DNA from: Promethearchaeota archaeon
GTDB taxonomy: Archaea; Asgardarchaeota; Lokiarchaeia; Helarchaeales; RDOG01
Assembly: GCA_011365055.1 (NCBI GenBank)
Contig: RDOG01000017.1
Coordinates: 29,177-93,176 of the forward strand
DNA length: 64,000 nucleotides
Direction: 5' to 3'
This document shows positions 51,881 through 61,235 of this stretch, one piece after another. How positions within the stretch are numbered: the stretch's first letter is position 1; every line of letters begins with the position of its first letter. A program made the translations under genes and the position numbers. The notes beneath the pieces are model-generated. The model was given only the letters and a program-made list of their open reading frames with translations. It was not told where the DNA came from and searched no databases.

Positions 51881-53362
51881 TCAAGATTGAATCGAAAAAT
51901 CTAAAGATTGTAAATATTCTATAAAAATATTCATAGAATTAGATAAATTTAAATTATAACGCTTTTCTTTTCCTGGAATCATTTTATAAATTAATGCAGC
52001 CTTACTTGCATTAATAAAAGAGCCTTGAAAATTTAATAGCTTAAATTCTGAGTGGGATAAACCTTCATATGTCCTTGCAAGTATTTCCATATTGCCTCCA
52101 CCCTTTAAGACTATTATTTCTTCAAATAATTTATTAGCAGCTGCAAATTTATTCTGTTGAATATAAAAATACGCCAATTCTAATAATGTAATAGAAGCAT
52201 GATTGTCTGCAGTTATGTCCTTTTGGAAAAAGGTCAAAGCAGTTCTAGCAAATTTATCCGCATTTCTATCATTTTTCCTGTAATAAACTCTAGCTAAGTT
52301 TAAATTAATTTTTCCATTAAAAAATGTTTTAAATCTATCATTTTTTATTTTTTTCAGTTCTTTCAACGTTTCTAGACCCAAGTCTACTGCTAAATTGAAT
52401 TCTCCCTTTTCTATTAATGCAAGAACTTTTTCTGAATTAATGAAAATTAAAAGATCACTTGAAACATCAATAACTGCTTTATCGCAAATGTTAATGTACT
52501 CCTTAGGCGATTTTTGCAAAACGAAATTCTCTTTTGCATCAATTATATTTTTTAAATGAAAATGATCTTTTTTAGATAATTCTAATTGAGATAATGCTTC
52601 TAATATTTCCAGACCAACTTCATTTTTTTCCTCTTTTATGTTTAATAATTTTAATATTTCTCTATTAAATATATCCTCGATATCAGCAATCAAACCTAAC
52701 CAGTAATTAGTATTATTATCATATAATCGAAGAATTAGCTTGTTTAGAAGGTACGCATAAGCTAGATTTTCCCAAAATATATCATCTTCATCAATTGAGA
52801 AATAATATAATGCTATTTTAGTTGAAAGATGGGCTAATCCTTGGGTCGCACTCAAATTTTTCTCTTTTTTAAATAATTCGTTCCATTTTTTTTCAAGATA
52901 TTTGAATGCATTTTTTTCACCCTCATCTTTCTTTAGAACCTCAAAATTTTTCAAAAAAGTTGTGAAATAATCAAATTGGAGAAAATAATCTTCTTTTTTT
53001 GCTTCTGGAGATTTTATTTTAGAGACTTCTATACGAGCAAGTTGAAAATTTTTCAAAGATTCCAAGAAATATTTCTTTGAATCACCAAAATCTTGAGTAT
53101 TGAAAGAAATATCACCTAATTTTTCGTTTATTTTGGCTAAATTTTTGTATTTAGTAAATTTATCTTTTAATTTTTTAGCAATTTTCATTGCTGCTATGCC
53201 ATTTTCTTTTCCTTCAAGGTATAATTGCCTATTTTTAAAAATTTCGAGTAATTCAAGGTAAGCAGTAAAAAGTTTTATTTTTTCTTCTTCAGTTTTTGAT
53301 TTTTTTAATCTTGAAATTGTTGCTTTATGCTCACTTATTAATTCTTGGTCTTTGCTATCCAA
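51881..53362 (-). CDS. TPR-repeat protein, first gene of the MinD operon
   Basis: A 493-residue helical-repeat protein. TPR-type helix pairs recur: YLELLEIFKNRQLYLEGKENGIAAMKIAKKL, LGDISFNTQDFGDSKKYFLESLKNFQLA, ALIEKGEFNLAVDLGLETLKEL, NLARVYYRKNDRNADKFARTALTFF, ELAYFYIQQNKFAAANKLFEEII and YEGLSHSEFKLLNFQGSFINASKAALIY, with Ala/Gly/Tyr spacing typical of the fold. No catalytic or membrane segment. It starts at TTG 53362 behind GAGGCG and ends ten bases before the Lys-rich gene. TPR proteins are scaffolds, so it may tie the complex together. The lengthy cytosolic middle region is more divergent. Confidence 0.7.
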   Translation of the reverse strand: MDSKDQELISEHKATISRLKKSKTEEEKIKLFTAYLELLEIFKNRQLYLEGKENGIAAMKIAKKLKDKFTKYKNLAKINEKLGDISFNTQDFGDSKKYFLESLKNFQLARIEVSKIKSPEAKKEDYFLQFDYFTTFLKNFEVLKKDEGEKNAFKYLEKKWNELFKKEKNLSATQGLAHLSTKIALYYFSIDEDDIFWENLAYAYLLNKLILRLYDNNTNYWLGLIADIEDIFNREILKLLNIKEEKNEVGLEILEALSQLELSKKDHFHLKNIIDAKENFVLQKSPKEYINICDKAVIDVSSDLLIFINSEKVLALIEKGEFNLAVDLGLETLKELKKIKNDRFKTFFNGKINLNLARVYYRKNDRNADKFARTALTFFQKDITADNHASITLLELAYFYIQQNKFAAANKLFEEIIVLKGGGNMEILARTYEGLSHSEFKLLNFQGSFINASKAALIYKMIPGKEKRYNLNLSNSMNIFIEYLQSLDFSIQS

Positions 53363-53434
53363 AATTACGCCTCAAAAAGATTTACTTTATAATATTCTCC
53401 AATGGTTAATTAAAAAATTTTTGAATCGATTTTA

Positions 53435-54940
53435 TCACACTTTTTTCATGGTTTCAAAGTAAGATTTCCATTTTTGAAATAGAGATTGATATTTTTTAGC
53501 ACTTTCTGATGGTTCTAAGGTCCTTTCAATTTTTACCATATTTTCCATGGCAGATTTTATATTTTTATACGAACCTGATGCAACGGCAGCACATATCGCA
53601 GCACCCAGTCCCGTAGCTTCCTTTTCCTTATAAATAATTAATTTCTTTTTTATAACATCGCATAAAATCTTACTATATAATGGACTATATGTTAATCCAC
53701 CACAAGCACTTATTATATCTAATTCAGCTCCAACGACCTCTTCCATCTGCAAAAGATTAGCTTTTATAGCGAAGGCAAGATTTTCTAGCATTGATCGTAT
53801 AATTGCTTTTTTTGCTTGATTTTCAACATTAATTGGAAGTGGAAACAAAAATCCTCCATATCCTGAAGTGCCAGCTTCTTCCATATTTTTAGAATTCATG
53901 ATCATTGCGCCAGTAAACGCTAAAAAGCTATTTGATCCAACGGGTACTTGACTAGCTAGTTCATCCATTTTTTTATAAGCATTATTATCATTATTAATTT
54001 CTTCAAAAAATATATTTCTTAACCATTTGTAGACCTCACCGGTTTTTCCAGAATTGCTTTCTAAAACCCATTTGTTTTCTATCATATGACAATTAGTCCA
54101 CATCCTTTGTTTTTCATCTATTAAAGGACGATCTAAAATCATTTGTAATGGTGTCGTAGAACCTGCAATAACGCCAGTATCTAAATTATTTGACAAGTTC
54201 ATTCCAACTAAACCGCATTGAGAATCAGCACCACCTACAGATACTATAGTATCTGTTGATAATCCTGTTATTTTAGACGCATCCTTTGTCACGTTACCAA
54301 GAGAAGTTCCAGCTAATTTAAGATCAGGGAATAAATCTTGAGAAATTTCTAGTAAATCTAGTAATTCTTTTGAAAATTGAGCTTTTTCAATATCAAAGAG
54401 CATGGTTTCTGATGCGGAAGAATATTCCATAGAAAACATTCCACTTAATTTATAAGCGATCCAATCATTTACCATTAAAATTTTATCTATTTTTGAATAT
54501 AAATCCTTCATTTTCTTTTTTAAGTGTAGTATTCTTGCTGCCAAGAACAATAATGCAGGGGCTCTCCTAGTAATCCTATATAATTGTTCCCCATATTTTG
54601 TTTCTAATTTCAGTCCTTCAGAAAGGGCCCTTAAATCATGAGCAGGAACTGCCAATAATTCTAATCCATCTTTATCTAAAAAGACTGATCCTTCTCGAAA
54701 ACTTGTAGCGCTTACTCCTTTTATCAAACTACGATCAATATTTGCCTTTTTTATAGCGTCCTGCGTGTTTTCAGAAATTTTTTTCCAAAAATAAGAAGGA
54801 TCAAAGTCAATTTTAGTTCCTTGTTTATTAAAACTCCATTCCTTCCTAACGGTTGTAATTAAAATACCGAATGCATTAAAAATGAAACTTCTGCAACCCG
54901 TTGTACCAGCATCTATCGCTAAAAAGTATTCATCTGCCAA
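53435..54940 (-). CDS. FGGY-family carbohydrate kinase
   Basis: A sugar kinase with the ATPase-fold motifs: AIDAGTTGCRSFIF at the start, GVSATSFREGSVFLD, VNDWIAYKLSG, VSVGGADSQCGLVGM (phosphate 2 loop), VIAGSTTPLQM, and the adenosine segment ISACGGLTYSPLYSKILCDV with GAAICAAVASG. The family phosphorylates xylulose, glycerol, ribulose and related polyols; DxG-type specificity cannot be read. TTG at 54940 (LADEYFLAID) is preferred to TTG at 54964 because AAGGCGACG lies a few bases before it, giving about 501 residues. A D-2-hydroxyacid dehydrogenase gene nearby (57211) could serve the same pathway. Confidence 0.85.
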   Translation of the reverse strand: MADEYFLAIDAGTTGCRSFIFNAFGILITTVRKEWSFNKQGTKIDFDPSYFWKKISENTQDAIKKANIDRSLIKGVSATSFREGSVFLDKDGLELLAVPAHDLRALSEGLKLETKYGEQLYRITRRAPALLFLAARILHLKKKMKDLYSKIDKILMVNDWIAYKLSGMFSMEYSSASETMLFDIEKAQFSKELLDLLEISQDLFPDLKLAGTSLGNVTKDASKITGLSTDTIVSVGGADSQCGLVGMNLSNNLDTGVIAGSTTPLQMILDRPLIDEKQRMWTNCHMIENKWVLESNSGKTGEVYKWLRNIFFEEINNDNNAYKKMDELASQVPVGSNSFLAFTGAMIMNSKNMEEAGTSGYGGFLFPLPINVENQAKKAIIRSMLENLAFAIKANLLQMEEVVGAELDIISACGGLTYSPLYSKILCDVIKKKLIIYKEKEATGLGAAICAAVASGSYKNIKSAMENMVKIERTLEPSESAKKYQSLFQKWKSYFETMKKV

Positions 54941-55019
54941 ATTTCGTCGCCTTTTTAAAAACAAATTCCTATGTTTATTAATTTTATAGATCTTTAGTTT
55001 ATTGAATTTAATAAATTCT

Positions 55020-55070
55020 TCTCCAATTTTTAATGACGAATATAATGAATGGGAATTTAAGAATTGGAGA
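55020..55070. repeat. Inverted repeat with 25-base loop
   Basis: TCTCCAATTTTTA at 55020-55032 faces TAAGAATTGGAGA at 55058-55070, matching at 12 of 13 positions. It could form a hairpin in DNA or RNA, upstream of the FGGY kinase gene on its promoter side. Confidence 0.5.
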
Positions 55071-55257
55071 ATAAATTGTTAGAATTTGGTTAATTGAGTA
55101 CAAAAAGAAGCTTTGAATTTCAGATAATATATAAAAATAAATAATGAGAATGGGCGTTCGTTCCCAATAGTGAGATATCCCGCGTGCATTCTGAGTTTAA
55201 TATCACTTAAGATCAAAGAATTAAATTAAGTATTGGAGATAATTGGCTAGAACTTGG
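55054..55257 (+). repeat. Degenerate direct repeat, two copies
   Basis: ATTGGAGA followed by a TTG-TAGAA-TTGG pattern appears at about 55054-55090 and again at about 55223-55257. The copies share most bases over about 35 positions with one gap. Separation is about 168 bp. It may reflect an old duplication of a regulatory element or RNA gene. Confidence 0.35.
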
Positions 55258-55579
55258 CACATTACTTTTCCATATTGAAAGTTGAAGTGATGCTCTGGAT
55301 CTCCTGGAAGATTTTAAGAACAAGTTCTGACATTAAAACATTGCATTGAACCAAGAAATAACCAATTGAAAAATAAAAGTAATCTAAATGGATTTATAAG
55401 TTATAAAAATAATGTAAAGGAGTGGTTATATACCGCGATGACCCCAAATTCGAGATTTTAATTCTCGAGAATAGAATCGTGCTATTAATAAAATAAGTGC
55501 TATTAAAAATAAAAAACAATGTTTTTAAAGATGTCATATTTTTCCATTATTAAAGATTAATTTAGTAGGGCGAATTTTC

Positions 55580-56356
55580 ATGGAAAATTCAAAACACGGG
55601 AAATTAGATAGGGATGCAGTAAATAAAATACTTTTTTTTGTAATAATAATACTAGTGGTTAATATGATATTCGCCTTAATAATAAGTTATTTATGGTCTG
55701 TTTTAGATTTTCTTGTCATTTTGGGTTTATCCCTTCTAACAACGAGTCCAGCTTTTTTTGCAAATGGAGGAATGACATTTACTGGAAAAGGAGATCCAAT
55801 AGATAGAGGAAAATTTTTCATAGATGGCAAACGAATATTTGGAGAAGGAAAAACTTGGAGTGGACTGTTAGGAGGGATTTTAGCAGGTTTATTTATTGGA
55901 TTTATGTTCACTTTATTATTTATCCCAGTCAGAAATTTTGCGGGTTATATAACTAATTTATTTGAATGGGATTTAGTTTATGTATCTTATAATGAAGTAT
56001 TAAGCTTTGTTCATCCCGCTTACATGGAAATTCTGACCATCAATGGAGTTACACAAGTTCCATCAATCCATTTCGGTTTTGTTATATTGGGTTTAAGATT
56101 AGTACTCCTATCAATTGCTGCACCATTTGGTGATTTAATTGGATCATTCCTAAAAAGAAGAATAGGTAAAGAAAGAGGAGAAATTTTACCGGTTATAGAT
56201 CAGATAGATTTTATCACGTTTTCGATATTGATAACATACCCTATTTTTCCTTTAAGATGGTATTATATAGTAACTTTATTATTAATAACTCCCTTAATTG
56301 CTCTAATTGCAAACTATGTCATTTATCGCTTGGGAAAAAAAGAAGTTCCTTGGTAA
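55580..56356 (+). CDS. carS: CDP-archaeol synthase CarS, paralogue A
   Basis: An integral-membrane CTP:2,3-di-O-geranylgeranylglycerol-1-phosphate cytidylyltransferase, which makes CDP-archaeol for polar lipid synthesis. The signature GKFFIDGKRIFGEGKTWSG lies near residue 75, with PAFFANGGMTFTG before it and GDLIGSFLKRRIGKERGEILPVIDQIDF in the carboxy part; about six membrane helices. 258 residues; CarS of euryarchaea is nearer 180, so inserted loops (residues about 120-160) are present. ATG at 55580 follows AGGGCGAATTTTC. The second paralogue follows on the same strand after 70 bp. Confidence 0.88.
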   Translation: MENSKHGKLDRDAVNKILFFVIIILVVNMIFALIISYLWSVLDFLVILGLSLLTTSPAFFANGGMTFTGKGDPIDRGKFFIDGKRIFGEGKTWSGLLGGILAGLFIGFMFTLLFIPVRNFAGYITNLFEWDLVYVSYNEVLSFVHPAYMEILTINGVTQVPSIHFGFVILGLRLVLLSIAAPFGDLIGSFLKRRIGKERGEILPVIDQIDFITFSILITYPIFPLRWYYIVTLLLITPLIALIANYVIYRLGKKEVPW

Positions 56357-56426
56357 TTTCATAAATCAGATTATGAAATTAAGTATAAAATAAATTTTAA
56401 AAATGATTTAATTTATTTTATCCTTA

Positions 56427-57206
56427 ATGTCTGTTCTCGAAGAAAATAAAGATGAAAGATCAGAACTTGATACAACAGATTTAAGCCGGATTAGAAATTT
56501 TTGTAGTATTTTCATTATTTTAAACATCATTGAAATAACGATTTATTTAATTTTCTTTAATATTATTGATTATTTAATAATTTTAGGTATTTCTTTGCTA
56601 TCAGTTGCACCAGCTCTGGTTGCTAACATGAGCATGACTTTAACGGGTGGCGAAAAATTAGGACCTGTCGATTTTGGTAAAAATTTCTTCGATAACAAGA
56701 GAATTTTTGGAAAAGGAAAAACTTGGATGGGATTAATAGGTGGAATAATAATTGGATCCATAGTTGGCATCATTTTAATACCCACTGTTCATCTTCCAAT
56801 CACATTATTTGCAGATAATCAATATTTAGAATATTTGAAAGGAAATCCAGATGTTGTTAATGCCATTAAAATGCCAGGAATATTTTCTATCATATTCATT
56901 ACTATTAAAGGTGGTATGAGTTTTTCTTGGGAAATTTTAATTCTTCGAGCAATTTTATTATCAATAGGGGCGCCAATTGGAGATTTAGTTGGATCTTTCA
57001 TTAAAAGAAGATTAAATTATGAAAGAGGACAACAATTACTATTAATTGACCAGTTAGACTTTATTATTATTGCTTTATTAATTGCTCTGCCAGTCTATCC
57101 AATTTCATTTATTTGTTTAATAAGAATAATTTTATTTTTACCTTTGATATTAGTCTTAGCTAATATCATTGCTTATAAGACCGGCAAAAAAAGTGTACCT
57201 TGGTAA
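56427..57206 (+). CDS. carS: CDP-archaeol synthase CarS, paralogue B
   Basis: A tandem paralogue of the preceding gene: PALVANMSMTLTGG, NFFDNKRIFGKGKTWMG, and GDLVGSFIKRRLNYERGQQLLLIDQLDF. Both the conserved KRIFG-GKTW loop and the DQ-DF ending are intact, so it is probably active too. It has a different, acidic amino tail (VLEENKDERSELDTTDLS) and extra loops. Two genes may allow different lipid substrates or head-group partners. ATG at 56427 has a TATA-like AATTTATTTTA about 20 bp upstream and no ribosome site, so its transcript may be leaderless. A minus-strand dehydrogenase converges 5 bp after its stop. Confidence 0.88.
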   Translation: MSVLEENKDERSELDTTDLSRIRNFCSIFIILNIIEITIYLIFFNIIDYLIILGISLLSVAPALVANMSMTLTGGEKLGPVDFGKNFFDNKRIFGKGKTWMGLIGGIIIGSIVGIILIPTVHLPITLFADNQYLEYLKGNPDVVNAIKMPGIFSIIFITIKGGMSFSWEILILRAILLSIGAPIGDLVGSFIKRRLNYERGQQLLLIDQLDFIIIALLIALPVYPISFICLIRIILFLPLILVLANIIAYKTGKKSVPW

Positions 57207-57210
57207 TTAT

Positions 57211-58230
57211 TTATTTCCAAACTTCTTTATTATAGAGACTAGCGGGTCTTTTTCCTTCTAAATAATCCTTAACCCCTTGAAATATTAATTCTGATTGAGT
57301 TATAATTGATTCCCAAGTCATTCCACCAATGTGTGTCGTTAAAATAACATTCTTATTTTCATGAGGTTGACCATAAAAAAAATCTTTAAAATAATTCGCT
57401 CTACCTAAAGGTTCTTTATAATACACGTCAAAGGCAGCACCTGCAATTTTTTCTTCTTTTATTGCATTTAAAACAGCTTTTTCATCAATTATAGCTGATC
57501 TTGAAGTGTTTATGAAATAAGCTGTCTTTTTCATCATGGATATCAATTTTGAAGTAATCATACCCTTAGTTTCTTCCAATACAGGTGCATGTATTGTAAT
57601 TATATCAGATTCGCTCATTAAAAATTCAAGTTCTACTTTTTTTGCTTTAACAGAATTTAATTTATCATCAGAAACATATGGATCATATACTAAAATTTCA
57701 CAATCAAATCCCTGTAACCTACGAGCAACTTCATGTCCTACTGCACCAAGACTAACAATTCCTACTTTTTTTCCTTCTAATGTTCGACCTCGTTTCTCAG
57801 TCGCCCAGGAAAACATCTCATTCCATTTTTTGTTTTTTATAGCCATGTCTGCTTGAACAATTGGGCGTAAAAGATTAATTATTAAGCCTATAGTTAAATC
57901 GGCGACACTTGCACCTCCCCTTCCAGGTGAATTTATGATAGGAACATTATGTTTCGTCGCTGCATCAACATCAACATTTGTAGGCCAAGCTCTACAAACC
58001 CCAATTAACTTCAATTTTCCTTTAGTTCCCTCAAATACTAAATCATTAATTACATCGGCTTCGATTATCAGAATATCAAAATTTTCATTTATAATTTTAT
58101 CAACCATTTGTTGACCGACATATAATTTGTTTACTTTCATCCAACTCTCATATATTACTTCTAAATTTAATTCATCTTCCATTTTTTTAATATAATCTTC
58201 ATGGAAAGGTGCAGTAATTAAGACTTTCAT
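57211..58230 (-). CDS. D-isomer-specific 2-hydroxyacid dehydrogenase
   Basis: An NAD(P)-dependent enzyme with the two-domain SerA/PdxB-like fold. NAD motif VGIVSLGAVGHEVARRL; catalytic Arg in NTSRSAIID, Glu in YYKEPLGRANY, His in TTHIGGMTW. Together these are the complete R-E-H triad. The amino part, SPGRGGASVADLTIGLIINLL, is the substrate-binding entry. 339 residues. It may reduce 3-phosphoglycerate-derived, glyoxylate or 2-oxo-sugar acids. The FGGY kinase 2.3 kb away might feed the same route. It converges on CarS paralogue B with five bases between stops. The start is ATG at 58230. Confidence 0.87.
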   Translation of the reverse strand: MKVLITAPFHEDYIKKMEDELNLEVIYESWMKVNKLYVGQQMVDKIINENFDILIIEADVINDLVFEGTKGKLKLIGVCRAWPTNVDVDAATKHNVPIINSPGRGGASVADLTIGLIINLLRPIVQADMAIKNKKWNEMFSWATEKRGRTLEGKKVGIVSLGAVGHEVARRLQGFDCEILVYDPYVSDDKLNSVKAKKVELEFLMSESDIITIHAPVLEETKGMITSKLISMMKKTAYFINTSRSAIIDEKAVLNAIKEEKIAGAAFDVYYKEPLGRANYFKDFFYGQPHENKNVILTTHIGGMTWESIITQSELIFQGVKDYLEGKRPASLYNKEVWK

Positions 58231-58402
58231 TTATTTTTGCTCCAAATTATCTACTTATTAAGATTTAAGATTATTTAGGTTACATTTCTTAATATTTCTT
58301 TTATGAATTTAATTTTTTTCTAAAATGTTAAAAACGTTTCATTTTTTTGATTATTTTTGGTTAAACAACAATAAAGAAAAAAAGAATTTAATTTATATTA
58401 TT

Positions 58403-59467
58403 CTAAAAATTCGTTGTAAGCACAGTAAAATTATTAGAAGTCCCCATTCCAAAAATGCTGAATTTTTTATTTGTTGGTGTCTCAAGATCCAATTGTATTA
58501 TTGGAATTATTAATATTGGATATAGGGGAGATTGAGTTGGATCTTTTTTTTCTAATTTTTCAAAAAGTTGCTTACATTTCTTTATTCTCCTTTCGATATC
58601 AGAACTAAACGTTCCTATTGCCTGTTGAATAAGATTTTCGTTTAATTCTGTATGATCATTTATTCTAATTCCATCCATTAGTTCTATCATTTCTTCAAGG
58701 TCATTCTGGATTTTTTTTTCAACATCTGGATTATAAATAAAATAATATTCATATGCGGGTTTAACACTACTTCTACCAAATGGGACTGGAATCATTTCAT
58801 ATTGATAAAAAGCTCCAGTGCCTCCACAATTTTTACAAGATGCACTTCCTAATCCTTTACAATTTTTACACGTATTTTTCCCAAAACCATTACAAGAAGG
58901 ACAAGTTGATGCACCTAATCCATGACAAAGAGGACAAATTAAATCATATTTTAATTTTTTCTTTTCTTCTGATGTGGCACCTCTTTCAATGACTTGTAAT
59001 TTATTTTCTATCTTTCCTTCTCCGCCGCAACGTTTACATTTTAATTTACCTGTACCTTTACATTTTTGACACTCTTGATGCCCTGTCCCTCCACAATTCT
59101 TACATTTTATTGCTCCAGAAATGCACTTTTCGCAAGCTACTGTTTTGATGGAATCATATGAGGGAACTTCATTGGGTCCCTTCCAAAATGCAGGATCAAT
59201 TCCAGGATGCGTAAATTTATAGAATTTAGTTTTCAAAAATTTTTTTTCACCCACTTCGATCCTATTTTTTTTTCCAGAACTGGTAGGTGGAGCAATATCA
59301 ATTTTAGCCTTAAAGAAAAATGCGACACTTAAAATGCTATTTTTGACATAATTTTCTTTTATAATGGAATTTCTATCAAAATCATTGCCAAAATATTTTT
59401 TCAACTTTTTATCTTGTGCTGAATCCAACCATTTTTGAAAAACTGCATCATTACTCATTGCAGACAT
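58403..59467 (-). CDS. Protein with DnaJ-type CxxCxGxG zinc fingers, paralogue A
   Basis: A 354-residue protein whose centre (residues about 110-225) holds eight CxxC motifs in two blocks of four: CEKC, CKNC, CQKC, CKRC, then CPLC, CPSC, CKNC, CKNC, most followed by GxG as in the DnaJ zinc domain. There is no J domain. The flanks are shared with paralogue B: an amino domain with KKYFGNDFDRNSI and VSV-like strand, and a carboxy domain starting YEMIPVPFG and ending with NKKFSIFGMG. The layout resembles the SSUH2/zinc-finger-only group. It may bind unfolded protein or RNA. ATG at 59467 is close to GTGAT upstream, chosen over GTG 59476. Confidence 0.7.
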   Translation of the reverse strand: MSAMSNDAVFQKWLDSAQDKKLKKYFGNDFDRNSIIKENYVKNSILSVAFFFKAKIDIAPPTSSGKKNRIEVGEKKFLKTKFYKFTHPGIDPAFWKGPNEVPSYDSIKTVACEKCISGAIKCKNCGGTGHQECQKCKGTGKLKCKRCGGEGKIENKLQVIERGATSEEKKKLKYDLICPLCHGLGASTCPSCNGFGKNTCKNCKGLGSASCKNCGGTGAFYQYEMIPVPFGRSSVKPAYEYYFIYNPDVEKKIQNDLEEMIELMDGIRINDHTELNENLIQQAIGTFSSDIERRIKKCKQLFEKLEKKDPTQSPLYPILIIPIIQLDLETPTNKKFSIFGMGTSNNFTVLTTNF

Positions 59468-59557
59468 TTTAATCACAATCTTATTTGTAAAGAAAAATAC
59501 TCGTTATTTTAAAAAAATCTTCCTTGATCGAATAAAAATAAAAAAAGAAATAAATTT

Positions 59558-60652
59558 TTACTTGAATCGAGGGGAGTAAATAACGTAACCTTTATCAGTC
59601 CCGATGCTGAAAATACTGAATTTCTTATTAGTAGGAGTAATTACATCCATTTCTATTACCGGAAACATGTAAATTGGGAACATGGGAGACTCAATACCAC
59701 TGTTTTCTAGTTTAGCCCAAGTGCTTTTACAATCTTTCATTCTAGTTCCTATTTCTTTATCAAAGTTTCCAAGATTTGCTTTTACAAATTTTTCATCCAA
59801 GTTTTTAATGTCTTTTATCTGGATCCCTTGAACTTTGGCTTGATTAATTTCTTCCGCCAAGTCTTCTTTGATAGCTTTTTCAATATCTTTATTGAAAAAT
59901 AAATAAGGTTCATATTTTTCAGGTCCCGTTGGAACACCAAAAGGAACGGGAATTAAACGATATTGATAAGAAAATCCATAACCTGCACATTGTTTACAAG
60001 TAGTTCTTTTATCTCCTTTACATTTATCGCAAACTTGAAATCCTTCCCCATTACAGTCTTTACAAAATTGTTTTCCCGATCCAAAGCATATTGGACATTG
60101 ATGTTTAATTGTTTTTTTCAATTTATTTTCCTTACTATTACTGTAAGAAATGACTGATATTTCAACCTCTTCAAAACCAGATCCTGCACATTTAGAACAA
60201 GTGAAAGTTCCTTTTCCTTTACATTTCCTGCAAGATATTCTTCCTTCACCCTTACAGTTTTCACATTTAATATAACCACTGGTACACTTTTTATTTTCAC
60301 AAGAAACTTTTTTAATTGAACTTTCAATAGGAACTATATCATTACCTTTCCAAGTTTTTGGATTTACCTTATTGCTACCAAATTCAAAAAATTCGACTTT
60401 TTTAATATTCTTAGGAAAGATGATAACTTCTTCAGCTTTATTTTTTTGAATGCGTATATCTTCAATTTTTGCCTGAAAATAAAATACAACGCTATCAACA
60501 ATATTTTTAACGTATTTTGCTTTTGAGATATTTCCTTTTTCAAATTTTACGCCTTTAACAGCAAAAAAGTTCTCTAATTTCTTTGGTGGTGCCCTCTGCA
60601 ACCATTTATCGAAGACATCATCAGGATTTGGAGCTTTTACAGTCATGCTCAT
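59558..60652 (-). CDS. Protein with DnaJ-type CxxCxGxG zinc fingers, paralogue B
   Basis: A tandem relative of the previous gene with the same three-part order. Its zinc centre has one CxxxxC (CENKKC) plus CENC, CRKC, CSKC, CPIC, CKDC, CDKC and CKQC. Amino domain: VFDKWLQRAPPKKLENFF; carboxy domain: YQYRLIPVPFG through NKKFSIFSIG. 364 residues. ATG at 60652 follows GGTGATTTTT; GTG 60664 is an artefact of the open frame. It is upstream of paralogue A on the same strand with about 90 bp between, likely one transcript. The tandem array may form a hetero-oligomer. Confidence 0.7.
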   Translation of the reverse strand: MSMTVKAPNPDDVFDKWLQRAPPKKLENFFAVKGVKFEKGNISKAKYVKNIVDSVVFYFQAKIEDIRIQKNKAEEVIIFPKNIKKVEFFEFGSNKVNPKTWKGNDIVPIESSIKKVSCENKKCTSGYIKCENCKGEGRISCRKCKGKGTFTCSKCAGSGFEEVEISVISYSNSKENKLKKTIKHQCPICFGSGKQFCKDCNGEGFQVCDKCKGDKRTTCKQCAGYGFSYQYRLIPVPFGVPTGPEKYEPYLFFNKDIEKAIKEDLAEEINQAKVQGIQIKDIKNLDEKFVKANLGNFDKEIGTRMKDCKSTWAKLENSGIESPMFPIYMFPVIEMDVITPTNKKFSIFSIGTDKGYVIYSPRFK

Positions 60653-61235
60653 AAAAATCACCAAAATATTTTTTTTATTTTTTAAATAAAAACTTCATTT
60701 ATTATTATTAAAATCATCGTCGTTTTTTTCATTCATCTTAGAATTATTTGTAATTATTTCATCTTATAAAAAGTATTTTTTATTGATCAAATAAAAAAAC
60801 GTTTAAAATCAAATAATTTGATTAAAAATTAAGAAAAATTAACAATTTTAATATATTTAATCCATCTTAAAATTGCTTTATTCTTATAAAAAAAAGAAGA
60901 ATTTACATTATTACATCATTTTAAACATTTTTTAAAATTTCATATGATAGAGATATATATTGGGATATTCGCAAAATATTTCCAATAGAAATCGAGGGGT
61001 AATATCTTATTTAAGGTTACAATTTGTAAATAATCAAAAGATCAAAGTTTTGATTTTATTTGAATAAAGATGACTTTTTTTAATATAAAAATAAATCATT
61101 TATTTGAATACAGAAAAAGTAAATTAAAAGAATATTAAATTAAAGTATTACATATAATTAAAAAGGTTTTAATAAAATATAATAAAAACAATCGTTTTGG
61201 ATTAAAAATATACGGATTCTTTGAAAGGTGAGAAA
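60653..61235. other. Intergenic region, 580 bp, no gene seen
   Basis: Extremely AT-rich (T and A runs, little else) between the divergent zinc-finger paralogue and small conserved genes. Contains no open frame or tRNA-like arm. The GGTGAGAAA at 61227 is the ribosome site of the next gene. Confidence 0.45.

Larger units (their letters stand above)
54965..55579. other. Intergenic region, 615 bp, with repeats and GC-richer segment
   Basis: The gap between divergent FGGY kinase and CarS genes. It holds an inverted repeat, a degenerate direct repeat, a GC-richer stretch near 55150-55190 (GGGCGTTCGTTCCC can fold into a short stem) and a small palindrome TCGAGA...TCTCGA near 55451-55468. GTGCTATTAA occurs twice near 55479-55505. 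No tRNA arm is recognisable. One or more small RNAs could be encoded; none can be named. Confidence 0.4.

Noticed and set aside
55140..55200. A GC-richer segment considered as a tRNA or a C/D-box RNA.
   Set aside because: No acceptor or T-arm pairing of tRNA type and no full RTGATGA box could be found; only short stems are visible.
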